Shown in pieces: positions 44,585-54,824 of a stretch of DNA of 64,000 bases. Source of the DNA: Tetracladium setigerum (Eukaryota; Ascomycota; Leotiomycetes; Helotiales); the NCBI GenBank assembly GCA_031472005.1, contig PZJY01000009.1:1-64000 (forward strand). Reading direction: 5' to 3'. The notes beneath the pieces are model-generated. The model ran no database searches, was not told where the DNA came from, and saw nothing but the letters and a program-made list of their open reading frames with translations. Position 1 is the first letter of the stretch. Every line of letters starts with the position of its first letter. Both the position numbers and the translations under genes were made by a program.

Positions 44585-45336
44585 ACAGAGTTTGAAATGT
44601 TCAAGCGTGTAGATAGCAGTTGTTTGTGAACGGTCAAGACAGTCGTGGTGGCAGCATTCGAGCAATGATTTCATGTTTGATGTAGGCTTCTCGTTACAGG
44701 ACTTACCTGATGAACATCTTTTAATATAATAGAAGTTCTAAATCTTCAACCTTTGTACCGTGACGCCAATCTCATGTGGAAGAGGCAAGGCAGCTTTGAG
44801 CAAGTGCGCTCGCTTTCTTACCAAAGTTAATGCATTGCAAAATAACATCCAATCTCCATTCCCAAACCACACACACCCGCTCAGTTTTACAGCATCATTT
44901 ATCTATAAACTCGTATCGTCGTATTCACAAGAAATGGTTTTATGCAAGTGGATAATGCTGATTTTATGCTATCGTTCGCCAAGAGGTCAGCAGTGGAGAC
45001 AAAGTTATGGCTCGTTCAACAGCGTTCGCTCCTTCGGGGTAATGACCCCATTCTCTTACTGTGGTATAGGACACGCCCTGCATTATTGGAGATTCGTCAA
45101 ACAATCCACTATGCACGACTGACTGGCCAGGCGTCCTTCAAATGATACGCCCTTTCAATTTGCACGTTCAAGGTCACCGCAGCCATAAATAGGAAGGTGG
45201 TCAAGTAGGTAGTAGACTCCAAGCATCGATCACCAACACTCACCGCCAATTTCCTTCAGCATTTGCATTTGCACATGCAACCAACAGACAGCCATCACCA
45301 CAATCCAAAATCACCCAAATCAAGAGCACCACAATA
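44585..45336. other. Intergenic, promoter of the esterase gene
   Basis: No gene is supportable; ORFs of 67-120 codons have no protein-like pattern. CATAAATA at about 45,184 lies 150 bp before the esterase ATG, followed by a CA/CAA-rich leader. Confidence 0.5.
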
Positions 45337-46062
45337 ATGACCCTCCAATACTTCCCCGCACCCAATCCAAACAAAACCGGCATTCTGATATGCCCTGGCG
45401 GCGGCTATGAATACGTTTCGGTCGAAAACGAAGGGACGTCCCCAGCAAAATGGCTCAACGACCGCGGATTTGATGCCTGGATGCTCACATACACATGCGT
45501 TACTGCGGAACGACTCAAAACACCCATCTCGTCAAGATGTAAACCGATCCACCCAGCACCTCAAAATGAGGCTCTAGAGGCTATCAATGAGATCCACGCC
45601 AAGTATATGGATACCCGCATTACCAAGCTCGGGATTTGGGGGTTCAGCGCTGGTGGTCACTTGGCTGCCATTACTGCCACGACACCAGGACTCAACCTCG
45701 ATTTCTTAATCCTTGCATACCCCGTTATCTCAATGGACTACTCCATCACACACGCTGGATCGCGCACGAATCTGCTGGGTGATGATAACGAAGTAGCGAG
45801 TCCGGAGTTGGTGTGGGAGATGAGTGCTCAGAATCGTGTGAGCGCCGAGACTCCGCCGACGTTTATGTTCCATACGTCGAATGATGGGACGGTCTCCGTG
45901 AAGAACAGTTTGGTCTTTGCAGCGAAGTTGGCGGAGTTGGGGAAGAGCTTTAAGCTTTTGGTGTTGGAGGATGGACCGCATGGAGTGGGGTTGGCGGAGG
46001 GAGTGAAGGAGTTAACATGGACGGGGGAGTTGGAGAGGTGGTTTGTGGGATTGGGGTTGTGA
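45337..46062 (+). CDS. Small alpha/beta-hydrolase, probable carbohydrate acyl esterase
   Basis: A single-exon gene of 241 aa without signal peptide. An oxyanion-hole motif CPGGGY at residues 19-24 precedes the GFSAGGH nucleophile elbow (Ser 104). Probable acid and base are Asp 183 (HTSNDGTV) and His 215 (DGPHGVGL), giving a full triad. The size and the GGGY..GFSAGGH pattern match the acetyl-xylan-esterase-like/BD-FAE group of the hormone-sensitive-lipase-type superfamily, which removes acetyl or feruloyl groups from sugars. The lack of a secretion signal suggests action on imported oligosaccharides. It lies between the sugar permease and a sugar-type oxidoreductase. Exact substrate unknown. 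Confidence 0.8.
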   Translation: MTLQYFPAPNPNKTGILICPGGGYEYVSVENEGTSPAKWLNDRGFDAWMLTYTCVTAERLKTPISSRCKPIHPAPQNEALEAINEIHAKYMDTRITKLGIWGFSAGGHLAAITATTPGLNLDFLILAYPVISMDYSITHAGSRTNLLGDDNEVASPELVWEMSAQNRVSAETPPTFMFHTSNDGTVSVKNSLVFAAKLAELGKSFKLLVLEDGPHGVGLAEGVKELTWTGELERWFVGLGL

Positions 46063-46946
46063 GGGTAGGTCTGTGTTCCTGTATTGAAAGATAGATTTTT
46101 CTATTGAATGCAAGCCCTATTAGAGCGTATTGAATTCGTGATCGTTTTCAGTTCCTGGATAAGCTCGCGGTAATCATTTTGCCTTCGCATATCTGATGGT
46201 ATACCTTTATAACAAAACATTAGATAATGAAGCCATAACACTCAATCTCGCCAAAGAGTATACCAAGCCTGGATATACTACCATTCAAATCGTAGATGAA
46301 CCTTTAATTGCTACATGCTTGCGAAGTATTTCCACATACCTTTCTCGGTATGTTATTTACCGAGATTAGCCGGCTTCCCCGCATTCACTCCTAATAAAAG
46401 CCCCATCCCCCATTCTTCCCACCAGTTACTTCGAAGTATCCCCCGCATCAAGCTTTACGCCTCGAATTCGATCAGACGCTCTCCAAGTAATCGGCCTTCA
46501 GCCGTTACCACTTTCTCGGAAATCGGCCGAGTGCCCGGTTTCGTGGGATCTTTCTTCTGTCTGTTTTGATTTCATGGCTTTTTGCCGCTGTTAGATCAAG
46601 ATCATCACGCTCTCTTAGTTTGTCGAAGTCAAGGATAGAAGACATATTTTCTGTACAGAAAGACATCTTTAATCGGATTAGACAGATAGGTTTTCAAGTG
46701 ATGGAAGTTGAGTAACTTCTGATGAAAGAGAGAGAACTGAACCTGAATATAAAGAAGTGGGAGAACCAATGATCTTCACTCTTGTCTTGCGGAGAAATTG
46801 ATTTGCCGGGTCAAGACATGCCGAACTTTGTTTTGATCATCTCTTAGGGCTTATTCGCCTGCGAAATCATTAAAAGCAGACGGTTTTCACATTTTGTCGT
46901 TGAGTCTCTCGGTGAACCACCAAACAACACAAGATCTAGTTCCACC
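46063..46946. other. Intergenic, promoter of the oxidoreductase gene
   Basis: Nothing coding is supportable. AATATAAAGAAG at 46,747-46,758 is a TATA candidate about 190 bp before the ATG. Confidence 0.5.
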
Positions 46947-48230
46947 ATGGCACCAACAAAATATGCCCAAGTCGGTACTGGCTCTCGGGCCAGTTTCTTC
47001 TATTCGGCCATCGCTCGAGATTTTCAGGCTGAAGCCGACCTGGTGGCCTTTTGCGATACAAACCAAACTCGCATGAACGTCGCCAGCTCCAACGTGGAGA
47101 AGTTGAACGGCAAAAAAGTCCCTACATACAAAGCATCTGATTTCGACCTCATGATTCAAGAAACCAAACCAGATCAAGTCCTCGTCACCACCATCGACCG
47201 TACCCACCACCAATACATCATCCGAGCGATGGAACTCGGTTGCGACGTTATCAGCGAGAAGCCCATGACGACTGATGAGAACTTTTGCCAGGAAATCCTC
47301 GATGCCGTTAAGCGAACAGGCAGGAAAGTGAGAGTGGCTTTCAACTACCGTTACGCACCACACAACACCAAAGTCCGCGAGCTGCTCGCCGACGAGGTGA
47401 TTGGTCAGGTCTTCTCTGTGCATTTCGAATGGCTCCTCAACACCCAACATGGCGCCGATTACTTCCGCCGCTGGCACCGCGACAAACGCAACAGTGGCGG
47501 TCTGCTCGTTCATAAATCCACGCATCATTTCGATCTCGTTAACTTCTGGCTGGCCAGTCAACCCAAGACAGTTTACGCATTGGGGGAATTAAATTTCTAT
47601 GGGAAGGAAAACGCGGAGAAGCGAGGAGAGCAAAAGTTTTATTCGAGGGCCCATGGAAGTGAGGCGGCGAAGGATGATCCGTTTGCGTTGCATTTGGAGG
47701 ATCATTCGGAGTTAAAGGCCTTGTATTTGGATGCCGAAAAGGAAGATGGGTATTATCGTGACCAGAGCGTGTTTGGGGATGGGATCAATATCGAGGATAC
47801 GATGGGCGTCATTGTGAAGTATCAGTCTGGTGCCATGCTCACCTACAACCTGACTGCTTATTCGCCGTGCGAAGGATTCAGAGTGTGTTTCAATGGTAGC
47901 AAAGGTCGTCTGGAAGTCAACGTGGTGGAGAAATCTTACGTTAATGGAGGTGGGGATCGCGAATTGGAAGGTGCCGCGGATGAGATAGACATCACTGTTC
48001 GTCCGATGTTTGGAGATTCGTACAAGGTCCCCATTGATCAGGGACAGGGTGGCCATGGTGGAGGGGATCCGGTGCTGCTGAATGATCTTTTTGGAAAGCC
48101 AGCGCCAGACAGATTCAATCGCGCTGCGTCACATATTGACGGAGCAATGTCAATCTTGACGGGGATTGCGGCGAACCAGTCGATTCGGACTGGTCAGGCT
48201 GTGCAGGTCAAGGAGTTGGTGAAGTTTTAA
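46947..48230 (+). CDS. Gfo/Idh/MocA family oxidoreductase
   Basis: A single-exon gene of 427 aa. The N-terminal Rossmann fold opens with QVGTGSRASFFY (residues 8-19), and the EKP motif (residues 104-106, SEKPMTT) supplies the conserved active-site lysine. A GGLLVHKSTHHFDLVNFW segment holds the usual catalytic histidine of the C-terminal alpha/beta domain. Enzymes of this family use NAD(P)H to oxidise or reduce sugars, inositols and sugar acids. In this neighbourhood a pentose, aldose or uronic-acid derivative is a fair guess. It is cytosolic, with no signal or membrane segment. The gene looks intact and has codon use like its neighbours. Confidence 0.9.
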   Translation: MAPTKYAQVGTGSRASFFYSAIARDFQAEADLVAFCDTNQTRMNVASSNVEKLNGKKVPTYKASDFDLMIQETKPDQVLVTTIDRTHHQYIIRAMELGCDVISEKPMTTDENFCQEILDAVKRTGRKVRVAFNYRYAPHNTKVRELLADEVIGQVFSVHFEWLLNTQHGADYFRRWHRDKRNSGGLLVHKSTHHFDLVNFWLASQPKTVYALGELNFYGKENAEKRGEQKFYSRAHGSEAAKDDPFALHLEDHSELKALYLDAEKEDGYYRDQSVFGDGINIEDTMGVIVKYQSGAMLTYNLTAYSPCEGFRVCFNGSKGRLEVNVVEKSYVNGGGDRELEGAADEIDITVRPMFGDSYKVPIDQGQGGHGGGDPVLLNDLFGKPAPDRFNRAASHIDGAMSILTGIAANQSIRTGQAVQVKELVKF

Positions 48231-48806
48231 AGCATAGAAAATAATAGAATTACCTGCATATAGCTCTGTATTCTCGCTTCTTTTCCCGAGTCCTTATTTG
48301 ATTGATTCCGTTTAGCCGAAGTGGATTCTGCTACGCGGCATTATGCAAGTACTTACTTACTTGAATGTTCAATTTAGGAGATGAAAAATAAGTTACCTAA
48401 GCCAGACTGATAACGAAAAGAAAAAGCACCCTAAATGTGGCCCAGATAGTCGATTATGGCAAAGAGTATATCAGAATGAAATCACATAATTCTTACATCT
48501 GCGGTCTAAGAAGTTGATTGGCACACTTCAGCTTCCTGTGCTAACTTTCCTCAAATTCTTGGACTGTTTACACCAGACATCACACCTCCCACTTTAACTC
48601 TGTCATAGGGTATATAATACTTTCTCTCGCAAGTGATGAGCCGATGGCCGCGATGCAAAAGCAATACCAAGATTGCCCGCCATTCAAAAATGGAGCCTTC
48701 CCTCACAACCGTCAATTACCATTTATGAATCAAGCAAAAGCAGAAACAACGAATTTTTTTGGATCTATGTTCAAATACATTTTTAAATGTTTAGATAACA
48801 TCTTGA
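48231..48806. other. Intergenic between convergent genes
   Basis: This is the 3' flanks of the oxidoreductase and the DUF3176-like gene; no supportable gene. Confidence 0.5.
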
Positions 48807-51014
48807 TTAACGCTCAGCCCTTTCAAACCCACCACCCTGAGCATTTCTTCGAAACCTCACTGTTGTCTTGTCGGCAATCTCAACCAACTCCCCACGACTC
48901 ATCAGTCTCAAAGATTGGTCACTCGATTCCGTCTCAGGACCTCTAATCTCCCTCTCACTGACCACTCCACGATCGCTAATTCCATAAAAGAGCAGCGGCA
49001 GCAAAGAAGTTCCCCAAACCGGAAGATGCCTCGCATCAAACCTCCTCACAATCGTCGTCAAAAGAAACAAAACCGCTGTCGCAACAAGCAGCGCCCCAGG
49101 AAAAACCATCCACGGCCAATTGAACTGATTGCAAATCGTTGTTTCGTGCACAACTCCATACACTTCTTCGGGCTCCCAACTCTCCGTCCCATTGATTTGT
49201 ATGTATTTCTCTTTTAATTCCGGATGCGGTACGCGCTGGTAGTTTGTAAACGCCTTTGCCACATCGTCAAAGACCTTGGTAATGCTTTCTTGGCTGGCCT
49301 TTCCGCGATTGTAGAGGGAAGCCAGCCACCAGTTTTCTCGGAATGTGGCGATGGGCATGCCATTCATTGTGCCCTGACGGCTGTTGAACAATCCTTTTCC
49401 TTCGAAGAGACTTGAAAGGTATGAAGTTGTTGCAGAAATGTACTCCCACTCTGTGGAATACACACAGTCTAATGGGATGATATTGCTGACTGTGGGGTAG
49501 TCTGATGATACAAATCTTGGGATGGCAGAATCCAGAAGGGTCATGTTCGCTAGATCGTATGAATTCCCTCCTATGATGCAGGGAAGTGTAATCCCAATAC
49601 TATTTGCCTTGGTTTGATTGACTCTAGTGGCAGGAATCGTGGAAACCACAGTCTCAACCAACTCTCCCTTGTCAACTCTCGCTTCATAATTCTTGACACA
49701 TCCGTAGAATACGCAGCCCGTTGCCATAATTTTCTTGTTGGTACCAAGGCCAGGACGTTCCGGACTATCAGGTTGGCATTCCACTGTTGACGTGCCATTT
49801 CCAAAATCATGAACTCTGCATCCCTCGGCTGTGAAGCTCAAAACATTTATAAAACCAAAAGTAGTGCTGTTAAGACCTGGAAGTGTCGAATCTAATTCAG
49901 CCATCCAAGGAGGAACACCTTCCAAGTAGAACCCTTCCTGGCCAGACTTCACGTCAATAGGTACGCTCTCTGAGGAAATCCAAATGGATGCATTATTAGG
50001 AAGCGTGAAGTTCCAGATGCCGCCTGTTACTTGCCGTTGCGATATCCTGGAAGTGGTGTCGACACATTGATTGCAAAGACCAACAGAGGAGTACGCGATT
50101 CCGTTCACTGTTGGAAAGGTACAATTACCTGTTGGACAGCTAACCGGTACATTTTGGATGGCTCCGCCAAATGCAGCTTGCAATGCCGATTTGGCTGCCC
50201 AGTCGATCTCGTAAGTCCCTGGGGAGAGTCGAGAAGTTTCAACGCCTGGAACTGTTCGACGGATGAGGACTGATGCGTTGGATGTCGCGAGTGGGAAGAC
50301 GCAAGGAACGGATGTGAGAGCTTGTTGGGTGAAGAGACCTAGAACGAGGGAGAGAATTGCGATGGCTCCGCCGAGGAGAATGGGATGTCTGGATGGTATT
50401 AGCAAGAGCAGTGGGGAAGACTAACTCATCGGACGTACGGTCTACGGAGAGTAAAGAAGAGTGTAAAAGCAGCCCATGGACCTCGGGTTCCATCATCAAT
50501 AGCTTCCAAGTGACTCAGCTTGCGGGGTTTAGAGAACCAATTCCATTTTAATTGTCCCATTACTGCGAAGTGTAAGTACCGGATCATTAGAGCAAGGGAA
50601 ATTAAGGTTTATACATTTCGTCACGACATCCATCATCGTGACTCGGAGAATTGTAGTGAGCAAAGCCACCAGCGCGTTCAAGTTGAAGTCATACGCCCAT
50701 CTTGGCTGAAGTCTCCCATTATATTTCTTGAGTATAACGACAATGGCAATGAATAGCGCAGCAGATGCAAATAAACCAAGGACTTCAACCCACCAGCCCA
50801 TCCAATGTACAGCATGCGATGGATTTGTGGGCTCTCCTTCCTCGACGAAGAAGTCGGAGGAAGAGTTTGGACCCTTACGGTGCTTGCGACTAGGGCGTAG
50901 AATTTCAGGTGGTGATTGATCATGGTCTCTCTTGAGTGGATTTGTATCTGCCACATTGGATATGGCGTATTTTTGTGCGAAGGTATCGTTGTGTTGGAGG
51001 TTGAAGCCTGCCAT
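48807..51014 (-). CDS. DUF3176-like integral membrane protein
   Basis: Exons 51014-50615, 50562-50439 and 50388-48807 sum to 2,106 nt (701 aa). The introns (GTATAA..CGCAG and GTACGT..ATCCAG) restore the conserved order: membrane segment (VEVLGLFASAALFIAIVVIL), WAYDFNLNALVALLTTILR, GQLKWNWFSKPRKLSHLEAIDDGTRGPW split by the first intron, a second span (PILLGGAIAILSLVLGLF), a large Cys-rich loop with CPTGNCTFP and CNQCVD plus many N-glycosylation sequons, and a last span (WPWMVFPGALLVATAVLFLL). These are marks of the fungal DUF3176 group, membrane proteins of unknown role, often in variable genome regions. The gene is intact. Confidence 0.88.
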
Positions 51015-52048
51015 TGCATCGGTAGCTTGGGGAGAGATGAGAATTCGCGATTCAGGTGTTTGTAAAAGTATTTGAGAGGATTCAGGAGTCGGCGCCCATA
51101 GGTTGGCTCGTTATAAGTCAATATTGTGGAAGAAAATGAGTTGACGAGTGCAAGGAAATTCTGTTACTGTTCGAAAGTTCATCAGTCTCATAGAACAGCT
51201 TATAATTTAAATGCTAAACTGGGAGATGGGTTCATATGCCATATGTCGTCTCCTGTCCCATCTCTACCAGAGATTGTCTCCGAGCGTCCAGAGTCAGCCC
51301 TACCAAGCCCCATATTGCATCTTTCAAATTAATTATTTTTCAAGGATATTTACGTCAACTCTGACCAGATGTAGCCAAGCTTACAGCGCAGCTGTTTTGG
51401 CATGATCAGGTGACATGAGATTGCACTAAACACTTCTCAAAAGGACTCATTTGTATTTGAGGAAGTCAGGCGTATTCGACGCAGGAATCTGCTACTGAAC
51501 CTGACAGTTAACGTCGAGTGAGTGTGTTCTGAACATACTTTATCCGTAATTCATTTGGTCTGGACTTGGGTATCTTTATAACTGTGGGGAAAATGTGAGT
51601 AGCGTATCTTTCAAAAATAGACTTACTCCTGTAGCAGGAAAGTACGCAATTTAGGAATTCCGTGCTGTGATTGGCTGCATCATTTCCCGTCTCTTGTCGT
51701 TTACGTACAGAGCCGCATCGGCTCAAGGCTTCTTCGCGATGGTAGCGAATGGGAAAGAAATGGTGCTTACGCCTTATCTGAGCCGAATTCTCCGAAACCC
51801 AGCCTTCAAATGGCAAAATCGAATGGCTTGAGTGAAAACATTCTTTGATCTGTGCCGAAGTAATTTCGAAAGCTGCGATAAAGTCTAGGGATTTGTCGCC
51901 ATACCGTTGAATAAAAGCAATCTCGATACTTCCTACGGAGTTTTAGAATGATAATGTGTTGAGAAGTGACGATGAATCAAATCATATTTCATTGTCAGCC
52001 ATTGCATTTCGGCAAGTCCGAGAGGGATTTCATGGAACTTTTGAAGGT
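51015..52048. other. Intergenic, no gene seen
   Basis: Promoter of the DUF3176-like gene followed by sequence with no convincing ORF or RNA gene. The boundary to the DNA transposon is sharp at 52,049. Confidence 0.5.
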
Positions 52049-53507
52049 CCACCAGGGGGTGCAGGAATTCCTGCGACACCAAAGAAGTGGTCTGTGCACC
52101 ATCATCAAAAGTAGAGTAAATTAGTAGAATAACTCTTTAATTATATAATTATGGCTCTAACAACTCGATCACAAGCTCGTCCGTACACTCCTGAGATGGT
52201 CGAAAGCTATTAAGAGTATTCTACTCCAAAGAAGTCCGAATTCTTCGCTACGTATGACCGAAATCATGGGAAGAAGTGGTTTACTAAAATTTGTAAAGAA
52301 GTGGATATTAATCGCTCAATAGGCTATCGATGGCTTTAATAGCGCACTCGGCTTGGTAAAGAAGGGTATAGGAGGAATCGCAGGCAGTCGAAGGTCCTTG
52401 GCCGAAAGTCTCGAGTATCGAAAACTACATGTAAATACCTTATAAGTAAAAGAAACCCGTACCGAAAGCAACTGCTCGAATGCCAAATCGGCCAGCTAAA
52501 GCTCCCGGTCAAGAAAAGAGCTCTCCAGGCCGCACTTAAAAAGAATACGAAAGGCGGCCAGCGCTATAAGATGGCGTACGTGAAAAAGAGGATTTCACCG
52601 GCAAATAAGGCAAAACGAGAAGCGTACGGGGCCGAGCATATGAATAAGCCGATTTATGGCTTTTGGGACCGAATCTTCTTTACAGACGAGGCGCATATCG
52701 ATCCTAGTCTTATGAAGACCGGTTATATTCTCCGGGAGCGAGGAAAGCGATTAGATCCGGACAATATATAAGAAAAGCCTTAAAAAGCCGGCAATCAATT
52801 ACATCTCGCTGCTTAGGTTAATTGGTACGCTAAGGCCGATAAGCTCGAGTTCTATCACGATGAATAAGATTATACCGAGCGCCCTAAACGTCCTCGAAAG
52901 CCTCGGACTCGTAAAAACGAGCCGGTCGAGTCGTACGAAGCTCGAGTAAAGGAGTGGGAAGCGAAGCTACCACATGAGGTAGAAGTTAAAGTTAAGGGTA
53001 ATTCGATGACCTAAAAGTACTATGTGGACCGGCTTTTACCGGTCTATATAGGTGCAATTCAAAACGCTCGAGAGAGAGAGGATATCGAGTGGATTTTATA
53101 AGAAGATAACGATTTAAGCTATAGCCATAAAGTCCCCCGGAACCAGACCTCAACTCTGGCCTAAGACGCTCGGAACGCTGCTAATATTACGCTACTCGTT
53201 CACCCTCCTTAATCACCTGATTTAAATCCGATTGAGGATGTTGGTGCATTTTAAAAGAACGGATGCGTAAGCGGCAGTGGAATTCGCTCGACGAGCTAAA
53301 AGAGGTATTACAAGACGAATGGAGTAAGATCACAATGAAAGAAATACAGGCTCGGATACTTGAGATGCCGAAGAGATGTAAAGATGTAAAGAATAGTGGT
53401 GGCAAGCCGATTAAGAGTGATTTATGGTAGTATATAAAATAATAATACATTTTATCGGCTAAATCCGGCTATTTTGGTGTCGCAGGAATTCCTGCACCCC
53501 CTGGTGG
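52049..53507 (+). mobile_element. Tc1/mariner-type DNA transposon, RIP-degraded
   Basis: A 1,459-bp element bounded by 35-bp perfect terminal inverted repeats (52,049-52,083 and 53,473-53,507). Each repeat contains the 14-bp perfect palindrome GCAGGAATTCCTGC. The interior codes for a single-ORF transposase with many TAG/TAA stops. No clean TA target duplication is visible next to the repeats, so the outer bases may have mutated or the true ends may differ by a few bases. Confidence 0.88.
52151..53430 (+). pseudogene. Tc1/mariner transposase, decayed
   Basis: From the ATG at 52,151 the frame shows an N-terminal helix-turn-helix region, the first catalytic aspartate in IFFTDEAHIDP (about 52,673-52,705), a YHD motif (about 52,855) and LLVHPP-stop-SPDLNPIED (about 53,194-53,234) carrying the second catalytic residue. 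The C-terminus ends GGKPIKSDLW. At least ten stops are TAG/TAA derivable from CAG, TGG or CAA by RIP. A missing T at about 53,240 also shifts the frame before RMRKRQWNSLDELK. It is not functional. Confidence 0.85.
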
Positions 53508-53568
53508 TCTATTCTTTAAAGCTACTTTTGGTTCTTCTGGTGGAACAAGATGGGAGTGTTTATCCCTA

Positions 53569-53712
53569 CTATACCCTCTAACCCCGAATGTAATACGGTG
53601 GGTCCGAGGTTAACTCTGTTACTATGGGTGGCGATACTTGACAGCTAAATTTAAGTGGAGAATAGGGTAATGTTCAGGCCTACCGTATTACACTCGGGGT
53701 TGGAGGGTATAG
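53569..53712. mobile_element. MITE-like element with TA duplication
   Basis: A 144-bp element starting CTATACCC and ending GGGTATAG, with imperfect inverted repeats of about 33 bp and TA on both sides. Size, TIRs and TA duplication suit a non-autonomous Tc1/mariner (Stowaway-type) MITE. Its TIRs are unrelated to those of the transposon 62 bp away, so it was moved by another transposase. Confidence 0.8.
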
Positions 53713-54824
53713 TATCTGTTTCGAGTCAATAGAGTTTTCGGTTGAGACACGAAACCTCGAACTACTCCAGACAACATCGATATAATGAAAAGAACAAAAC
53801 TGAAATCTAAATTGAAATCGAAATCAAACTCAGAAGAAGACCTATTTCTTAGTGCATAGCGAACTATTTTGCGGGTCTGATCGTCGAGACAATCTCCAGA
53901 TATGTCAATGTGCTACACACAGGATCTCCTGTCGATTAGAAGAGAATTTCTCACAGGCTCGGGCAGCTCCGGATATAAAGGGAGAGTTTACAACGGCGTG
54001 ATAATTCTATGATTATTGAGAGGGAACAATTGGATGGTCTGATACTTTGGTGCCGGACGCTCGCTGATCAAGAAGCTTTCCTCTTGGCATCTGCCTGCCA
54101 TTGCGATCGTCGCCAAGCATTACTTGTATAAGCTTGTTCTCCATAGTAATTCCAACATCTTGAATCTGTTGAAAATAATGGTACGGCCAGATTACGAAAG
54201 TATCCCACTTTTGTTGCTTCTTCGACGGACAGTGCGGAGGAGTGTTGTTGGATTCCTTTACGATACGTGCCTTTCCGCTCTTCTAAAGCAAGCAAAGAGT
54301 AGGAATTGTTTGTGAAAGAAGAGTGCCAAGTCCAAAAAATTAAATTTCAACCAGTCTTCTTGTCAAACCATTTAAGCCTCAACTCAAGCAAAGCTTTGTT
54401 GATTTGGCATTTCTCGGGTGGTGGCGTTTTGGAAGTGTGGAGTGATTTTATAGTTGGGGGTGGGGCTTGGGGTTTGGGGTTTGGGGGTTTCCTGATCCAT
54501 ATTTCTCCACTACGAAAAGCAACACTTGCAAGAATTTGAGCGAAGTCCCTCCGACAATAATAAGTGATGACGTCGGGACATCGAGGCATCCTCAATTCTT
54601 CGATAGTGAGAAGCCGCATCGCATCGATGATCACTGCCATTAGCATGCCATCGGATGATCCATAAAAGGGGAGAGTCCAATTGTAGAAATACAAGAAGAC
54701 CGATTCCCCCTTTGCTTGAAGTGAATGTTTTGCTTACTCGAGTTCATTTTAAGCGAACATTCTCAAAATTTAAGTGTATGAAGACTGGACCGACCGGTAT
54801 AATTCAACTTACTCAATCGCAACG
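53713..54824. other. Intergenic, promoter of the transporter at its end
   Basis: No supportable gene. A minus-strand 115-codon ORF (54,347-54,694) has no clear features. A G-rich stretch GGGGGTGGGGCTTGGGG lies near 54,456. Confidence 0.5.

Noticed and set aside
46887..47561. Minus-strand ORF of 224 codons inside the oxidoreductase
   Set aside because: Shadow of the Gfo/Idh/MocA frame, which has the Rossmann and EKP motifs.
54347..54694. Minus-strand 115-codon ORF
   Set aside because: The C-terminal half is Pro/Lys-biased from a G-rich tract, with no homology I recognise and no splice context.
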